Shown one piece after another: positions 1 through 7,800 of a stretch of DNA of 39,888 nucleotides. The stretch lies in assembly GCF_025869515.1 (NCBI RefSeq), contig NZ_JAOZVR010000104.1, positions 1 to 39,888 on the forward strand, given 5' to 3'. Made by a program: the position numbers and the translations under genes. The stretch is from Ferrovibrio sp. (GTDB taxonomy: Bacteria; Pseudomonadota; Alphaproteobacteria; Ferrovibrionales; Ferrovibrionaceae). The first letter of the stretch is position 1; each line of letters begins with the position of its first letter. A model generated the notes under the pieces. It was given only the letters and a program-made list of their open reading frames with translations. It was not told the origin of the DNA and made no database searches.

Positions 1-434
1 ATCGTGGTGATGCCCGCGGTGAAGCCGGCGAGAAGCCCCTTGGCCGGCATGCGCGGCTGCTGCTGCACCTGGCCGCCGCTGCGGAACCACAGGCCGGCGA
101 AGACCAGCGTGATCGCCGCCATGGCGATTTCAACGGCATGGCGGTTGAGCATGTGCATCAGCCAGAAGCCGAGCGCGATGCCAAGCGCCAGCATGGGCAG
201 CAGCAGCCTGATATCGGGCTTCGACCAGGTGCTGGGTTTCCAGTAGCGCAGGGCGACGATGTCGATGGCGATGAACAGCGGCGCCAGCACGGCGCCGGCG
301 GTGATCGGATCCATCGCCAGCGAGAGCAGCGGAATGCCGACGATGGCGAAACCGCCGCCAAAGGCGCCGCGCATGAAGGCAATCAGGAAAACGCCGGACG
401 CGGCAATGATGAAGGAAAAAAGGTCAGGCAGCAT
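1..434 (-). CDS. TauE/SafE-family membrane permease (partial, C-terminus outside window)
   Basis: Probable inner-membrane permease of the TauE/SafE (DUF81) family, whose members export or import sulfonates, sulfite and other small anions. Only about 144 N-terminal codons are present; the gene runs off the left edge. The start is the ATG at 434, because an in-frame TAA lies five codons upstream (447-449). The N-terminus is a hydrophobic helix (SFIIAASGVFLIAFM), followed by a glycine-rich stretch (GAFGGGFAIVGIPLLSL) typical of the first TauE repeat. Further hydrophobic segments follow (VLAPLFIAIDIVAL, LLLPMLALGIALGFWL, IAMAAITLVFAGLWF). The family call is from the pattern and the substrate cannot be predicted. 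A paired-hairpin repeat (522-612) separates it from the amidase, so it probably has its own promoter. Confidence 0.8.
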   Translation of the reverse strand, partial: MLPDLFSFIIAASGVFLIAFMRGAFGGGFAIVGIPLLSLAMDPITAGAVLAPLFIAIDIVALRYWKPSTWSKPDIRLLLPMLALGIALGFWLMHMLNRHAVEIAMAAITLVFAGLWFRSGGQVQQQPRMPAKGLLAGFTAGITT

Positions 435-521
435 GTACGGCCAGCATTAGCAGGCCTTCGCCTGTCCCGCAGCTTCTGAATTGTCAGGGGACAAAGACGC
501 GGATGCCGCCACCACAAAGAC

Positions 522-612
522 CGTCACCCTCGGATTTATTCCGAGGGTCCATACCAACCATCCGTATATCGGAACATGTAAATGGATCCTCGGGACAAGC
601 CCGAGGATGACA
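522..612. repeat. Paired-hairpin intergenic repeat, copy A
   Basis: Two hairpins about 40 bp apart in inverted orientation. The first (527-547) has CCCTCGG / CCGAGGG arms; the second (586-608) has ATCCTCGGG / CCCGAGGAT arms around ACAAG. The outer ends GTCA and TGAC are also inverted. The element begins 20 nt after the amidase stop codon. Related copies lie at 29091, 31393, 36572 and 39740. Confidence 0.85.
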
Positions 613-631
613 GTTTATGAAACGGCAGATC

Positions 632-1468
632 TCACGCTTCTCTCAGGTCGACGGCGACCGGGGCGATCTGGTCGGCCAGATAGCGCGCCAGGGCGGCGCG
701 GCTTTTCGGGCTGCGCAGGATTTTTTCATCCTGCGGATTGCTCAGAAATCCCGTCTCGATCAGCACGGACGGCAAGGCCGGCGAGCGCAGCACGGCGAAA
801 TTCGCCGCCCGCATCGGGTTGTCGAGCAGCTGCACGCGATGGCCCACGCCGGTGACGATACGCCGCTTGGCGGCCAGCGAGGCGTTATGGCCGTGGCGAC
901 GTGCCAGGTCGATCAGGATGGCCGCGGTCTGCTTGTCGGTGGCGCCGGCATCGAAACCGTAGACGGCGTCGACCCTGTTCTCGCGGTCGGCCAGATGACG
1001 GGCGAAATCATCGGTCGCCTTGTCGGCCCGCGTATAGGCCGAGAGGCCGCGGGCGGCGCGGTTCGGCGCCGCATCGGCATGGATCGAGATGAACAGGTCG
1101 GCGTTCTTCTCATGCGCGAAGGCGACGCGGCTCGGCAGCGGGATATAGCTGTCGCGGTCGCGGGTGAGGAACACCCTGATATCGGGATGATCGGCCAGCA
1201 TCTGGCGAATGCCCTGGCAGATCGACAGTGTGACGTCCTTTTCCTCGGTGCCGGTGACGCCAATGGCGCCCGGATCGCGACCGCCATGGCCGGGATCGAG
1301 GATGACGATGGCCGGCGGGCGCGGCGGCAGCCTGGGCACCGCCTTCGGCGCCGGCTTGCGACCGGGCAGCGGCGGCGTCTTCTTGGCGGCAGCCTCACCC
1401 TGCCCCGGCAGGGCAGCGGTGCCGAGCAGGCCGAGCAGCGAAGAGAGGACAAGGCGCCGTGTGTACAT
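632..1468 (-). CDS. N-acetylmuramoyl-L-alanine amidase (Amidase_3 / AmiC type)
   Basis: Zinc amidase that cleaves the bond between N-acetylmuramic acid and the stem peptide, used in cell separation. The start is placed at ATG 1468, giving 278 residues that begin MYTRRLVLSSLLGLLG; this looks like a Tat-type or Sec signal (RR followed by a hydrophobic core, then GEAAA). A proline-rich linker (about 30-52) leads to the Amidase_3 domain. Visible zinc and catalytic residues are H61 in DPGHGGRDPGA, E75 or E76, H130 in SIHADA and E238 in LIETGFLSN. The domain is complete. There is no AMIN domain, so septal targeting, if any, must work differently from E. coli AmiC. An upstream start at 1540 is open in frame but would bury the signal peptide. 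The upstream region carries a CtrA-like box and four GANTC sites. Confidence 0.92.
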   Translation of the reverse strand: MYTRRLVLSSLLGLLGTAALPGQGEAAAKKTPPLPGRKPAPKAVPRLPPRPPAIVILDPGHGGRDPGAIGVTGTEEKDVTLSICQGIRQMLADHPDIRVFLTRDRDSYIPLPSRVAFAHEKNADLFISIHADAAPNRAARGLSAYTRADKATDDFARHLADRENRVDAVYGFDAGATDKQTAAILIDLARRHGHNASLAAKRRIVTGVGHRVQLLDNPMRAANFAVLRSPALPSVLIETGFLSNPQDEKILRSPKSRAALARYLADQIAPVAVDLREA

Positions 1469-1584
1469 GACCGAATCGAAAGCCCATCGCGAATCGGTGG
1501 GAATGGCGCGGACGATAGAGTCCGCCGGACTCCTCCGCAAGGAAAGTCCGTGGTTTAGGCTGCCAAGAGATGGTGAAGGCTTCG

Positions 1585-1600
1585 TTAAAACGACCTTAAC
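1585..1600. promoter_or_regulatory. CtrA-type binding site (TTAA-N7-TTAAC)
   Basis: TTAA at 1585-1588, seven bases, then TTAAC at 1596-1600. This matches the CtrA consensus known from alphaproteobacteria. It lies 117 nt upstream of the amidase start and 16 nt after the dnaJ-like stop codon. Four GANTC (CcrM-type) sites follow towards the amidase at 1528, 1518, 1491 and 1473. Confidence 0.55.
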
Positions 1601-1616
1601 GGCTGCCTGATGCGCC

Positions 1617-2585
1617 TTAATCGACGGTGTATTTGGCCCGCACGTCGTATTTGTTCGACTTGACCCAGCCTTCGATCAGCTTTTCGAGCGCCGAATTGGG
1701 TTTCTCGGGCAGCACGAGCTTGAGCTTCACATACTGGTCGCCGCGCTGGTCAGACGCGCCGCCCTTGAGCGGAAAGCCGCGCCCCTTGAGCCGCAATGTG
1801 GTGCCGGAACTGGCACCCTTGGGCACGCCGACCGCCACCATGCCGTCGATGGTCGGGACCGGAATCTTGGCGCCGAGGATGGCTTCGTCCAGCGTGACCG
1901 GCAGTTCCAGATGCAGGTCGTCGCCCTGGCGGCTGAAAAACGGATGCGGTTCGACCGTCACCTCGATCAGCGCATCGCCGGCCTCGCCGTTGTTGCGGCC
2001 GGCATCGCCCTGGTGGCGCAGCCGGATCTGCTGGCCATCCGACAGGCCGGCCGGGATGGCGACATCGAGCTGCTTGCCATCGGGCATGGTGAGCCGGCGC
2101 TTGCAGCCGCGCGCCGCATCAAGGAAGCCGATCTTCAGGTTGAAATGACGATCGGCGCCGCGCATCGGCCGGTTTGCTCTGGCGCCGCCGGCACCCGCAG
2201 CGCCGCGCCCGCGCCGCATCTGCCCGAAAATCTCGTCGAAAATATCCTCGCCGCCGGCATGGGGATCGAAGCCGAAGCCGCCGGCGCCGAAGGGGCCGCG
2301 GGCATCGCCGGCGCCGGCGCCGCCCGGACGGAATCCGCCGCCGCCGAAACCGCGCGTGCGCGGCTGGCCGGAGGCATCGATCTCGCCGCGGTCGTATTTG
2401 GCGCGTTTCTCGGGATCGCCGATCAGATCGTAGGCTGCCGAGATTTCCTTGAACCGCTCGGACGCCTTCTCGTTGCCCTGGTTGCGGTCGGGATGGAATT
2501 CCTTGGCCAGCTTGCGATAGGCCTTGCGCAGGTCTTCGGCGCTGACACCGCGCGCCACTCCCAGAACCTGATACGGATCACGCAT
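1617..2585 (-). CDS. DnaJ-like co-chaperone, CbpA type (no zinc finger)
   Basis: Hsp40 co-chaperone that stimulates the ATPase of DnaK, in the cytoplasm. At 322 residues it has an N-terminal J domain (1-68) with the HPD motif at residues 31-33 (KEFHPDRNQG), a long Gly/Phe-rich region (about 78-140) and two C-terminal beta-sandwich substrate-binding domains (about 145-310; GDALIEVTVEPHPFFSR, then LDEAILGAKIPVPTIDG). The four CxxCxGxG repeats of true DnaJ are absent, which makes it CbpA/type II. The start ATG at 2585 begins MRDPYQVLGV as in the family. It lies 12 nt after the Sel1 gene on the same strand, so the two are probably co-transcribed. Confidence 0.93.
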   Translation of the reverse strand: MRDPYQVLGVARGVSAEDLRKAYRKLAKEFHPDRNQGNEKASERFKEISAAYDLIGDPEKRAKYDRGEIDASGQPRTRGFGGGGFRPGGAGAGDARGPFGAGGFGFDPHAGGEDIFDEIFGQMRRGRGAAGAGGARANRPMRGADRHFNLKIGFLDAARGCKRRLTMPDGKQLDVAIPAGLSDGQQIRLRHQGDAGRNNGEAGDALIEVTVEPHPFFSRQGDDLHLELPVTLDEAILGAKIPVPTIDGMVAVGVPKGASSGTTLRLKGRGFPLKGGASDQRGDQYVKLKLVLPEKPNSALEKLIEGWVKSNKYDVRAKYTVD

Positions 2586-2597
2586 GCTGGCGGGTCC

Positions 2598-3596
2598 TCA
2601 TGGCCGGACTTCCGGATCGCCAGCCTTGCGGCTGCCGTCCGGCGCGGCGGACTGCCCCTCGACCGGAGACGATTCCGGGGGCGAATCCGTGGCCGGTTCC
2701 GGCGATGACTTGAAGATATCAGGGATCGAGACACCGCCGCCGGAAGAAATCGCCGAATAAAACCGTCCCAGCAGGCCCGGGCGATCCTCCTCGGGCGGCA
2801 CCTCCGGTGCCGGCGCGACGGGAGGCGCGGCCACAGGGGCCGGGGCAGAGGCGGCCTGAACCGGGTTGGCAATGGGGGCCGGATCGGCCGGCATGGCGGC
2901 GCCACCCGGCACTGCCACTGCTGGTGCCGGAGGTGCCGCAGCGCTGCCCGCCGCTTCGGTGCGATCATCGGCGGATGCCGCCTGGGGCGCGGCGATATTC
3001 ACGCCGGAAACCAGCGGCGCCTCGGTATTCTTCACCAGTTGCGACAGCCGCTCGATCGCCTCGGGCTGGCCGGCTTTCGCAGCGAGATTGTACCAGCCGA
3101 GCGCACGCGGCTCGCTCTTCTGGATGCCCAGACCGAGCTCGTACATCAGGCCGAGATTATACTGCGCCACCGCGAGATTCTGGACTGCAGCGGCGGCAAA
3201 CCATTTATAGGCCTCGGCATAATCGACCGGCACGCCCTCATCGCCCTGCAGGTAGATGGAAGCAAGATTCGCCTGCGCGCGCGAGAAGCCCATCTCGGCT
3301 GCCTTGCGATACCACTGCACCGCCAGCCGGATGTCCTTTTCGACGCCCTGCCCCCAGCGATAGAGATGACCGATATTGCGCATGGCCGCCACATCGCCAT
3401 TTTCGGCGAGCGGCAGCCAGGCCTCGAAAGCAGCCTTGTGATCGCCGGCCTCGTAGGCTTTCACGCCCTGGGCAAAATCGGCATGGGCGGCAACCGGCGC
3501 AAACAGCAAAGCCAGGCCGAATCCCGCAGCCAGCAGCGGGCCTGAAGCCCGATCCAACAGCCTGGATCCCCTGTTGCTACGCGTGGCACCGGTCAT
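2598..3596 (-). CDS. Exported Sel1-repeat (TPR-like) protein
   Basis: Periplasmic or envelope protein built of Sel1-like repeats, which act as protein-binding scaffolds. After a signal peptide (LLAAGFGLALLFAPVAAHA) come about four to five repeats, for example AAMRNIGHLYRWGQGVEKD, AQANLASIYLQGDEGVPVD and AQYNLGLMYELGLGIQKSE. The C-terminal half is low-complexity, rich in Ala and Pro, with no recognisable domain. I use ATG 3596 (332 aa). A TTG at 3605 would overlap the previous stop codon (TTGA) and has a GGAAG about 11 nt upstream, so translational coupling from that TTG is a real alternative. The specific partner is unknown. It sits between a lipoprotein gene and a dnaJ-like gene, apparently in one operon. 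Confidence 0.85.
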   Translation of the reverse strand: MTGATRSNRGSRLLDRASGPLLAAGFGLALLFAPVAAHADFAQGVKAYEAGDHKAAFEAWLPLAENGDVAAMRNIGHLYRWGQGVEKDIRLAVQWYRKAAEMGFSRAQANLASIYLQGDEGVPVDYAEAYKWFAAAAVQNLAVAQYNLGLMYELGLGIQKSEPRALGWYNLAAKAGQPEAIERLSQLVKNTEAPLVSGVNIAAPQAASADDRTEAAGSAAAPPAPAVAVPGGAAMPADPAPIANPVQAASAPAPVAAPPVAPAPEVPPEEDRPGLLGRFYSAISSGGGVSIPDIFKSSPEPATDSPPESSPVEGQSAAPDGSRKAGDPEVRP

Positions 3597-3601
3597 GCGG
3601 A

Positions 3602-4105
3602 TCAACCGTTGACGATCTTCCAGCTGCCATCGGGCTGCCGGCAGGCCGTGCCGTAAGCCTGTTCGGTCTTGCCGCTGACCGTCACCGTCTGCTGGAACTC
3701 GCGACAGTATTCACCATTCGACGCGGTGCCTTCCCTTGTCGGAGTCACTGTGCCGGAATTGCCGCTGTCGGGATTGCGCCAGGAAATGGTCTGTCCGATC
3801 GGCGCGGTGGTGGCCTTGTTGCTGGCCTGCTCCATCTGCGCCTTGTCGGCCTTGTCGAGCGACGAGCCGATCTGGTTGCCGAGATAGGCGCCGGCCAGGG
3901 CGCCGGCAGCCACACCGACCAGCTGGCCGGTGCCCTTGCCGAACTGGGCGCCGAGCACGGCACCGCCGATACCGCCGAGCACAGTGCCGATATTCTCCTT
4001 GTTCATCTCCGGTCCCTGGCCGTTGTTCTGGCAGGCAGAAAGCAGCAGGGCACTGGCGATGGCAGGAACCAGCAGCAGGCGGGACAGAACGGGACGGGCA
4101 GACAT
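3602..4105 (-). CDS. Rickettsia 17-kDa surface antigen-like outer-membrane lipoprotein
   Basis: Lipoprotein of 167 residues. The signal peptide ends in the lipobox LLSAC with the lipidated cysteine at residue 25. A glycine-zipper membrane segment follows (about 39-80: [39 protein letters not shown]), then a C-terminal domain with paired cysteines ([14 protein letters not shown] ... [14 protein letters not shown]). That order is characteristic of the 17-kDa antigen / glycine zipper 2TM family. The role is structural and unproven; such proteins sit in the outer membrane. It is the first gene of a probable operon with the Sel1 and DnaJ genes, read from a promoter at 4169-4198. Confidence 0.88.
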   Translation of the reverse strand: MSARPVLSRLLLVPAIASALLLSACQNNGQGPEMNKENIGTVLGGIGGAVLGAQFGKGTGQLVGVAAGALAGAYLGNQIGSSLDKADKAQMEQASNKATTAPIGQTISWRNPDSGNSGTVTPTREGTASNGEYCREFQQTVTVSGKTEQAYGTACRQPDGSWKIVNG

Positions 4106-4168
4106 GGGGCTTCCTCACACAGCGACACGGCGACCTCGGGGTTCAAAGCCGCCCGGCTTCGTTAACAC

Positions 4169-4198
4169 AGTATATTGGTCGGGTTAACGCCGCCGCAA
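4169..4198 (-). promoter_or_regulatory. Sigma-70-type promoter for the lipoprotein-Sel1-dnaJ operon
   Basis: On the minus strand, -35 TTGCGG (4193-4198), an 18-bp spacer and -10 TATACT (4169-4174). The predicted transcript starts near 4162, about 56 nt before the ATG at 4105. Two GTTAAC palindromes (4161-4166 and 4183-4188), 22 bp apart, bracket the -10 box. The preceding gene ends in a terminator at 4235-4268, which supports a new transcription unit here. Confidence 0.55.
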
Positions 4199-4234
4199 GG
4201 TGGCGACTCCGCGCCAGCCTGACGCAGGATGGCA

Positions 4235-4268
4235 AAAAAAACCGGCCCGGACTTGGTCCGGGCCGGTT
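4235..4268 (-). terminator. Rho-independent terminator of the glucosaminidase gene
   Basis: Perfect 12-bp stem (4240-4251 with 4257-4268, arms AACCGGCCCGGA / TCCGGGCCGGTT) with a 5-nt loop. On the minus strand it is followed at once by a run of eight T (4233-4240 read as A on plus). It begins 26 nt after the stop codon at 4295. Confidence 0.92.
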
Positions 4269-4294
4269 GTTACTGCGTATCGCTGACAGAAAGC

Positions 4295-5512
4295 TTACGA
4301 CTTGCCGAAGAAATCCAGCGTGCTCAGCAGCGGAGTCGACTCGTCGGCCAGCCTGGCGGCATCGAACTGGTCCAGCCCGTTCGACTTCATGATCGAACGG
4401 ATGGTGCGGATGTAATCCGGGCCACGCACCGAATAGCGATGCAAAGTACCGGCCAGCTGGTAGCTGTCGGGCGTCACGCTGCGGTCGCGCATGACGGCGC
4501 GCTTGTCGCGGAATTCGCGATAGCTGGCCTTGGAATTCAGGTTCCGCATATAGGCGGCAACAGAATGCTCCAGACTCTTGAAGCGCTGCACTTCATAGGT
4601 CTCGCCCTCGGGACGGCTTTCCGGCACCAGGCCATTGCCCGGAATCCAAGTCCACATGCCGAAGACGGCATTACCCATCAGAGCGAAACGCGAGGTGCCC
4701 CAGCCTGATTCCTCAATGGCCTGCGACAGTGCCAGACCGGCCGGAATGGCATCGACGCGGTTCAGCAGTTCTGCGGTGTCGCCATCATCGACGCCATACT
4801 GTTCGGCCAGCCGTTCGAGCCAGCGCTGGTCGCGCATGCTCAGCGCGGTGCCATACTGGATGCGCTGGTGCAGCTGCTCGAGCCGCTCACGATCGGCAAC
4901 GATACGTTCGTTCTCGCGCAGAATATGCGGCAGCATCACCTTCAGAAAGGCGCGCTTGCGCTTTTCCGTCAGATTGACATCGGCGATATCGACCGGCAGC
5001 GAGGCCAGAAAGATGCGCGGCACTTCGACCTGTCCGCTGGGATTGCGCAGATCGGCAAGATCGAAGCCCTGCTGCTCGAAACGGGCGAGCATCGCATCCA
5101 CGGTGCGGTCGGTTTCGGCGCGCATGGCGGTGCGATGCGGCGAGAACTGCCGCACTTCCGCAATGCGGCGCGAAGCCTCGGCCGCGCTGATCGCGGGTGC
5201 ATCATCTTTCTTGTCCCTGGGAGCGGCATCGGCCACTGCCGCGCTGTTGCGCGGCTCGACCACCGAACGCCAGTCGAGCTGCGCGATCTGGCGCAGACGA
5301 TCCCAGGCATCATGAACGGATTCCCGCACCGAGTGGTCGGACGCAACCTGCGCCACCTGCACTTCGGGCACGCGGGAAAGCTGGCGGCTCGAAAGCCACC
5401 CCACGCCCACTCCGGAAACCAGGCCGACGGCCAGCAACAGGCCGAAACCGGCAAAAATCAGACGTACGTCCGATCCAATGGCAAGCAATCGCCGATCGCG
5501 ATGTGCCGTCAT
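4295..5512 (-). CDS. Membrane-anchored Bax-like glucosaminidase (GH73-type)
   Basis: Peptidoglycan hydrolase expected to cut between N-acetylglucosamine and N-acetylmuramic acid in the periplasm. It has 405 residues: one N-terminal transmembrane segment (about 18-40), a charged, Ala-rich stalk (45-130), and a C-terminal glucosaminidase domain (about 185-380). The catalytic glutamate is in SQAIEESGWGTSRFA (E267 or E268), followed by GNAVFGMWTW, as in E. coli Bax. The start ATG at 5512 has a strong GGAGG 8 nt upstream. It stands alone, with a terminator downstream, and encodes no cell-wall-binding repeats. Confidence 0.88.
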   Translation of the reverse strand: MTAHRDRRLLAIGSDVRLIFAGFGLLLAVGLVSGVGVGWLSSRQLSRVPEVQVAQVASDHSVRESVHDAWDRLRQIAQLDWRSVVEPRNSAAVADAAPRDKKDDAPAISAAEASRRIAEVRQFSPHRTAMRAETDRTVDAMLARFEQQGFDLADLRNPSGQVEVPRIFLASLPVDIADVNLTEKRKRAFLKVMLPHILRENERIVADRERLEQLHQRIQYGTALSMRDQRWLERLAEQYGVDDGDTAELLNRVDAIPAGLALSQAIEESGWGTSRFALMGNAVFGMWTWIPGNGLVPESRPEGETYEVQRFKSLEHSVAAYMRNLNSKASYREFRDKRAVMRDRSVTPDSYQLAGTLHRYSVRGPDYIRTIRSIMKSNGLDQFDAARLADESTPLLSTLDFFGKS

Positions 5513-5683
5513 GGGTCAAACCTCCACAGTTATCAGCGCCTAGCCCACGCCTCAGCCGACATAACTCGTCGATTGCGACGGGCGCTGCCCTATGTGCGAT
5601 CCCCCACCAGGAAACGCTTCGAACTCACCAAAAACGCGGTGAACAGCTGTTAGTTCCGGCAACCCCCGGACCCTGACAGCGAC

Positions 5684-6253
5684 TCAGACGGCCCGTACTT
5701 CGGACACTTCGGGCACGTAATGCTTCAGCATGTTTTCAATGCCATAGCGCAGGGTTGCCGTTGAACTCGGGCAACCGGAACAGGACCCCTGCATCTGCAG
5801 GAAAACGACTCCACGCTCGAATCCGCGGAAAATAATGTCGCCGCCATCCTGGGCCACCGCGGGACGGACCCGCGTTTCGATCAGTTCTTTGATCTGGGTA
5901 ACGATCTGGCCGTCGGCCGGATCAAATGTCTCTTCGACCTCGCTGCCGCCGGCGCCGGCATTCATCACCGGCAGGCCGGACATGAAATGCTCCATGATCG
6001 CACCCAGCAGGGCCGGCTTCAGTTCGGTCCAGTCACGCAGGTCGCCCTTGGTGACGGTCACGAAGTCGGAGCCCAGGAAAATGCCCTCGACGCCGGCCAC
6101 CGCGAACAAGCGGGTGGCGAGCGGAGATACCTTGGCCGATTCGGCCTCGGTGAAGTCGACCGAGCCGCCGACGAATTCCGCACCCAGCACATCGCGGCCG
6201 GGAAGGAATTTGAGGGTCGCCGGGTTCGGCGTGGTTTCAGTCTGGATGAACAT
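5684..6253 (-). CDS. NfuA-type iron-sulfur cluster carrier
   Basis: Fe-S cluster carrier that delivers clusters to target enzymes in the cytoplasm. The 189-residue protein has an Nfu_N domain (1-88, beginning MFIQTETTPNPATLKFLPG) and a C-terminal NifU-like domain (about 115-185) with the cluster-binding CxxC at C158 and C161 (GSCSGCPSS). The start ATG 6253 is chosen because the conserved Nfu_N sequence begins there; an extended frame to 6304 adds a non-conserved tail and would start upstream of the likely transcription start. Placement near trpS and the stress-protein gene fits alphaproteobacterial gene order. Confidence 0.94.
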   Translation of the reverse strand: MFIQTETTPNPATLKFLPGRDVLGAEFVGGSVDFTEAESAKVSPLATRLFAVAGVEGIFLGSDFVTVTKGDLRDWTELKPALLGAIMEHFMSGLPVMNAGAGGSEVEETFDPADGQIVTQIKELIETRVRPAVAQDGGDIIFRGFERGVVFLQMQGSCSGCPSSTATLRYGIENMLKHYVPEVSEVRAV

Positions 6254-6301
6254 TTGCTCTGGGGTCTCGTAAGGTGGACTGGAAATTGGTCGCGGGGTCC
6301 G

Positions 6302-6329
6302 CAAATATCAAGGCTAAAGGCCGTGGCAA
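6302..6329 (-). promoter_or_regulatory. Possible nfuA promoter
   Basis: On the minus strand, -35 TTGCCA (6324-6329), a 16-bp spacer and -10 TATTTG (6302-6307), predicting a 5' leader of about 40 nt. The -10 box is weak. Confidence 0.35.
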
Positions 6330-6370
6330 AACCATGGCGCGGACATGAAATTGCGTAGGCAGCGCAAGTT

Positions 6371-6399
6371 TTGGAAGATTTTAAACCAATGTGGATAAA
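6371..6399 (+). promoter_or_regulatory. Promoter of the adenylate cyclase gene, overlapped by a DnaA box
   Basis: -35 TTGGAA (6371-6376), a 17-bp spacer and -10 GATAAA (6394-6399), giving a leader of about 24 nt before ATG 6430. The -10 overlaps TGTGGATAA (6390-6398), which is the consensus DnaA box TTATCCACA on the minus strand. Confidence 0.5.
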
Positions 6400-6429
6400 A
6401 TTGCTGGTTGTCCCCAGGGCTGTGGAGCG

Positions 6430-7710
6430 ATGAGCGATCCCGCCGAGGGGATACTGCGCCTGCCGCGCTGGCCCGATTCGCGGCTTGTTCTCACTCCGGC
6501 TGCCCGCTGGCTGGTCGATCACGACGGCAAAGTGATGCCGATGAGCGAGCTGTTCGAGGGATTCTGCCGTCATCTGCTAGACGAAGGCCTGCCGCTGTTC
6601 CGCGTCACCACCGGCCTGCCCTCGATGCATCCCCTGACCGTCACCCGCGCCTTCGCCTGGCAGCGCGACGCGGGCGTGACCATGACGGAACGCGGCCATG
6701 GCGTGTTCCAGACCGACGAATACCTGAAAAGCCCCATCGCGGTGATCCACGAGGGCGCCGCCGCCATCCGCCGGCAACTTGAACAGCCCGGAGCGCCGAT
6801 GGATTTCGGCATTCTGCCGGAGCTCAAGGCGCTGGGGGTGACTGATTACCTGGTCCTGCCGATGCGGTTCACCCAGGGACCGGGGATGGGCCGGGAAGGC
6901 CAGAATGTGTCCTTCATGAGCTTCGCCACCGACCGGAAGGGCGGTTTCCGGCCCGAAGAGCTCAGCTACCTGATGGAGCTGATGCCGCTGATCGCCCTGC
7001 GCCTGGAGCTGGAAGCCGGGCGGCGCATGACCCGCGACCTGCTGACCACCTATCTCGGCCAGAGCCCGGCCGAACGGGTGCTGAAGGGGGACCTGCGGCG
7101 CGGCCAGGGCTATGAGGTGGAGGCCGCCATCTGGCTGTCGGACCTGCGCGGCTTCACCGCCTTTTCGGATCGCAACCCGACCGTCGAGGTGGTGGCGACG
7201 CTGGACCGTTATTTCGATGCCATGGCCGGCCCGATCCAGGCCCATGGCGGCGAGGTTCTGAAATTCATCGGCGACGGCCTGCTGGCCATTTTCCGCGTCG
7301 AGGACGGCAATACGCTGGAGGCGGCGTGCCGGCGCGCCCTGACAGCGGCCGAGAATGCCTTCGCCGGATTACACGAGCTGAACCAGGGCCGCGCCATCGC
7401 CGGCGTCGCGCCGCTGAAGGTCGGCATCGGCCTGCATGTCGGCAAGGTGGTGTTCGGCAATATCGGCGCGCGCGACCGGCTCGATTTCACCGTGATCGGC
7501 CGCGCCGTCAACGAAGTCGCGCGCCTGGAAGCGCAGACCAAAGCGGTGGACCGCCCGCTGCTGGCCTCGTCGACCTTTGCCGATGCCATCAACAGCGATG
7601 CCGCGGCGCCCTATCATCTTGAATCGGTCGGCTTCCATGCGCTGCGCGGCGTGCGCGAGGCGCAGGAACTGTTCACGCTGCCGGTCGACCGCCTGGCCGG
7701 GTATGAATAA
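6430..7710 (+). CDS. Class III adenylate cyclase
   Basis: Makes cyclic AMP from ATP; soluble, as no membrane segment is seen. It has 426 residues. The N-terminal half (1-210) resembles the sensory region found before cyclase domains in rhizobial-type enzymes, with no named motif I can assign. The catalytic domain is about 228-400. Metal-binding aspartates are D238 (SDLRGFTAFSD) and D282 (LKFIGDG). K278 and D352 (LDFTVIG) are the pair that selects adenine, and N361 and R365 (NEVARLEA) are the transition-state residues, so the enzyme should be active on ATP. The start ATG 6430 has GGAG just upstream and lies downstream of the promoter; longer frames begin inside the promoter. The PAS_5 gene follows 90 bp later on the same strand. 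Confidence 0.92.
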   Translation: MSDPAEGILRLPRWPDSRLVLTPAARWLVDHDGKVMPMSELFEGFCRHLLDEGLPLFRVTTGLPSMHPLTVTRAFAWQRDAGVTMTERGHGVFQTDEYLKSPIAVIHEGAAAIRRQLEQPGAPMDFGILPELKALGVTDYLVLPMRFTQGPGMGREGQNVSFMSFATDRKGGFRPEELSYLMELMPLIALRLELEAGRRMTRDLLTTYLGQSPAERVLKGDLRRGQGYEVEAAIWLSDLRGFTAFSDRNPTVEVVATLDRYFDAMAGPIQAHGGEVLKFIGDGLLAIFRVEDGNTLEAACRRALTAAENAFAGLHELNQGRAIAGVAPLKVGIGLHVGKVVFGNIGARDRLDFTVIGRAVNEVARLEAQTKAVDRPLLASSTFADAINSDAAAPYHLESVGFHALRGVREAQELFTLPVDRLAGYE

Positions 7711-7800
7711 TCGCCGTTTATGAATACGTGTTGATGACCGGCGGCGGCCATAACCCTGTTTGCGGTTGCCGCAACCGCCATCGCGGTCCAGACTTGGGCC

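Noticed and set aside
617..1558. A 313-codon plus-strand open frame over the amidase gene
   Set aside because: The minus-strand amidase has all its catalytic residues; the plus-strand product resembles nothing and would begin inside the repeat flank.
5642..5651. Palindrome AACAGCTGTT between the glucosaminidase and nfuA genes
   Set aside because: Short and isolated, not placed over a promoter, so chance is a good explanation.
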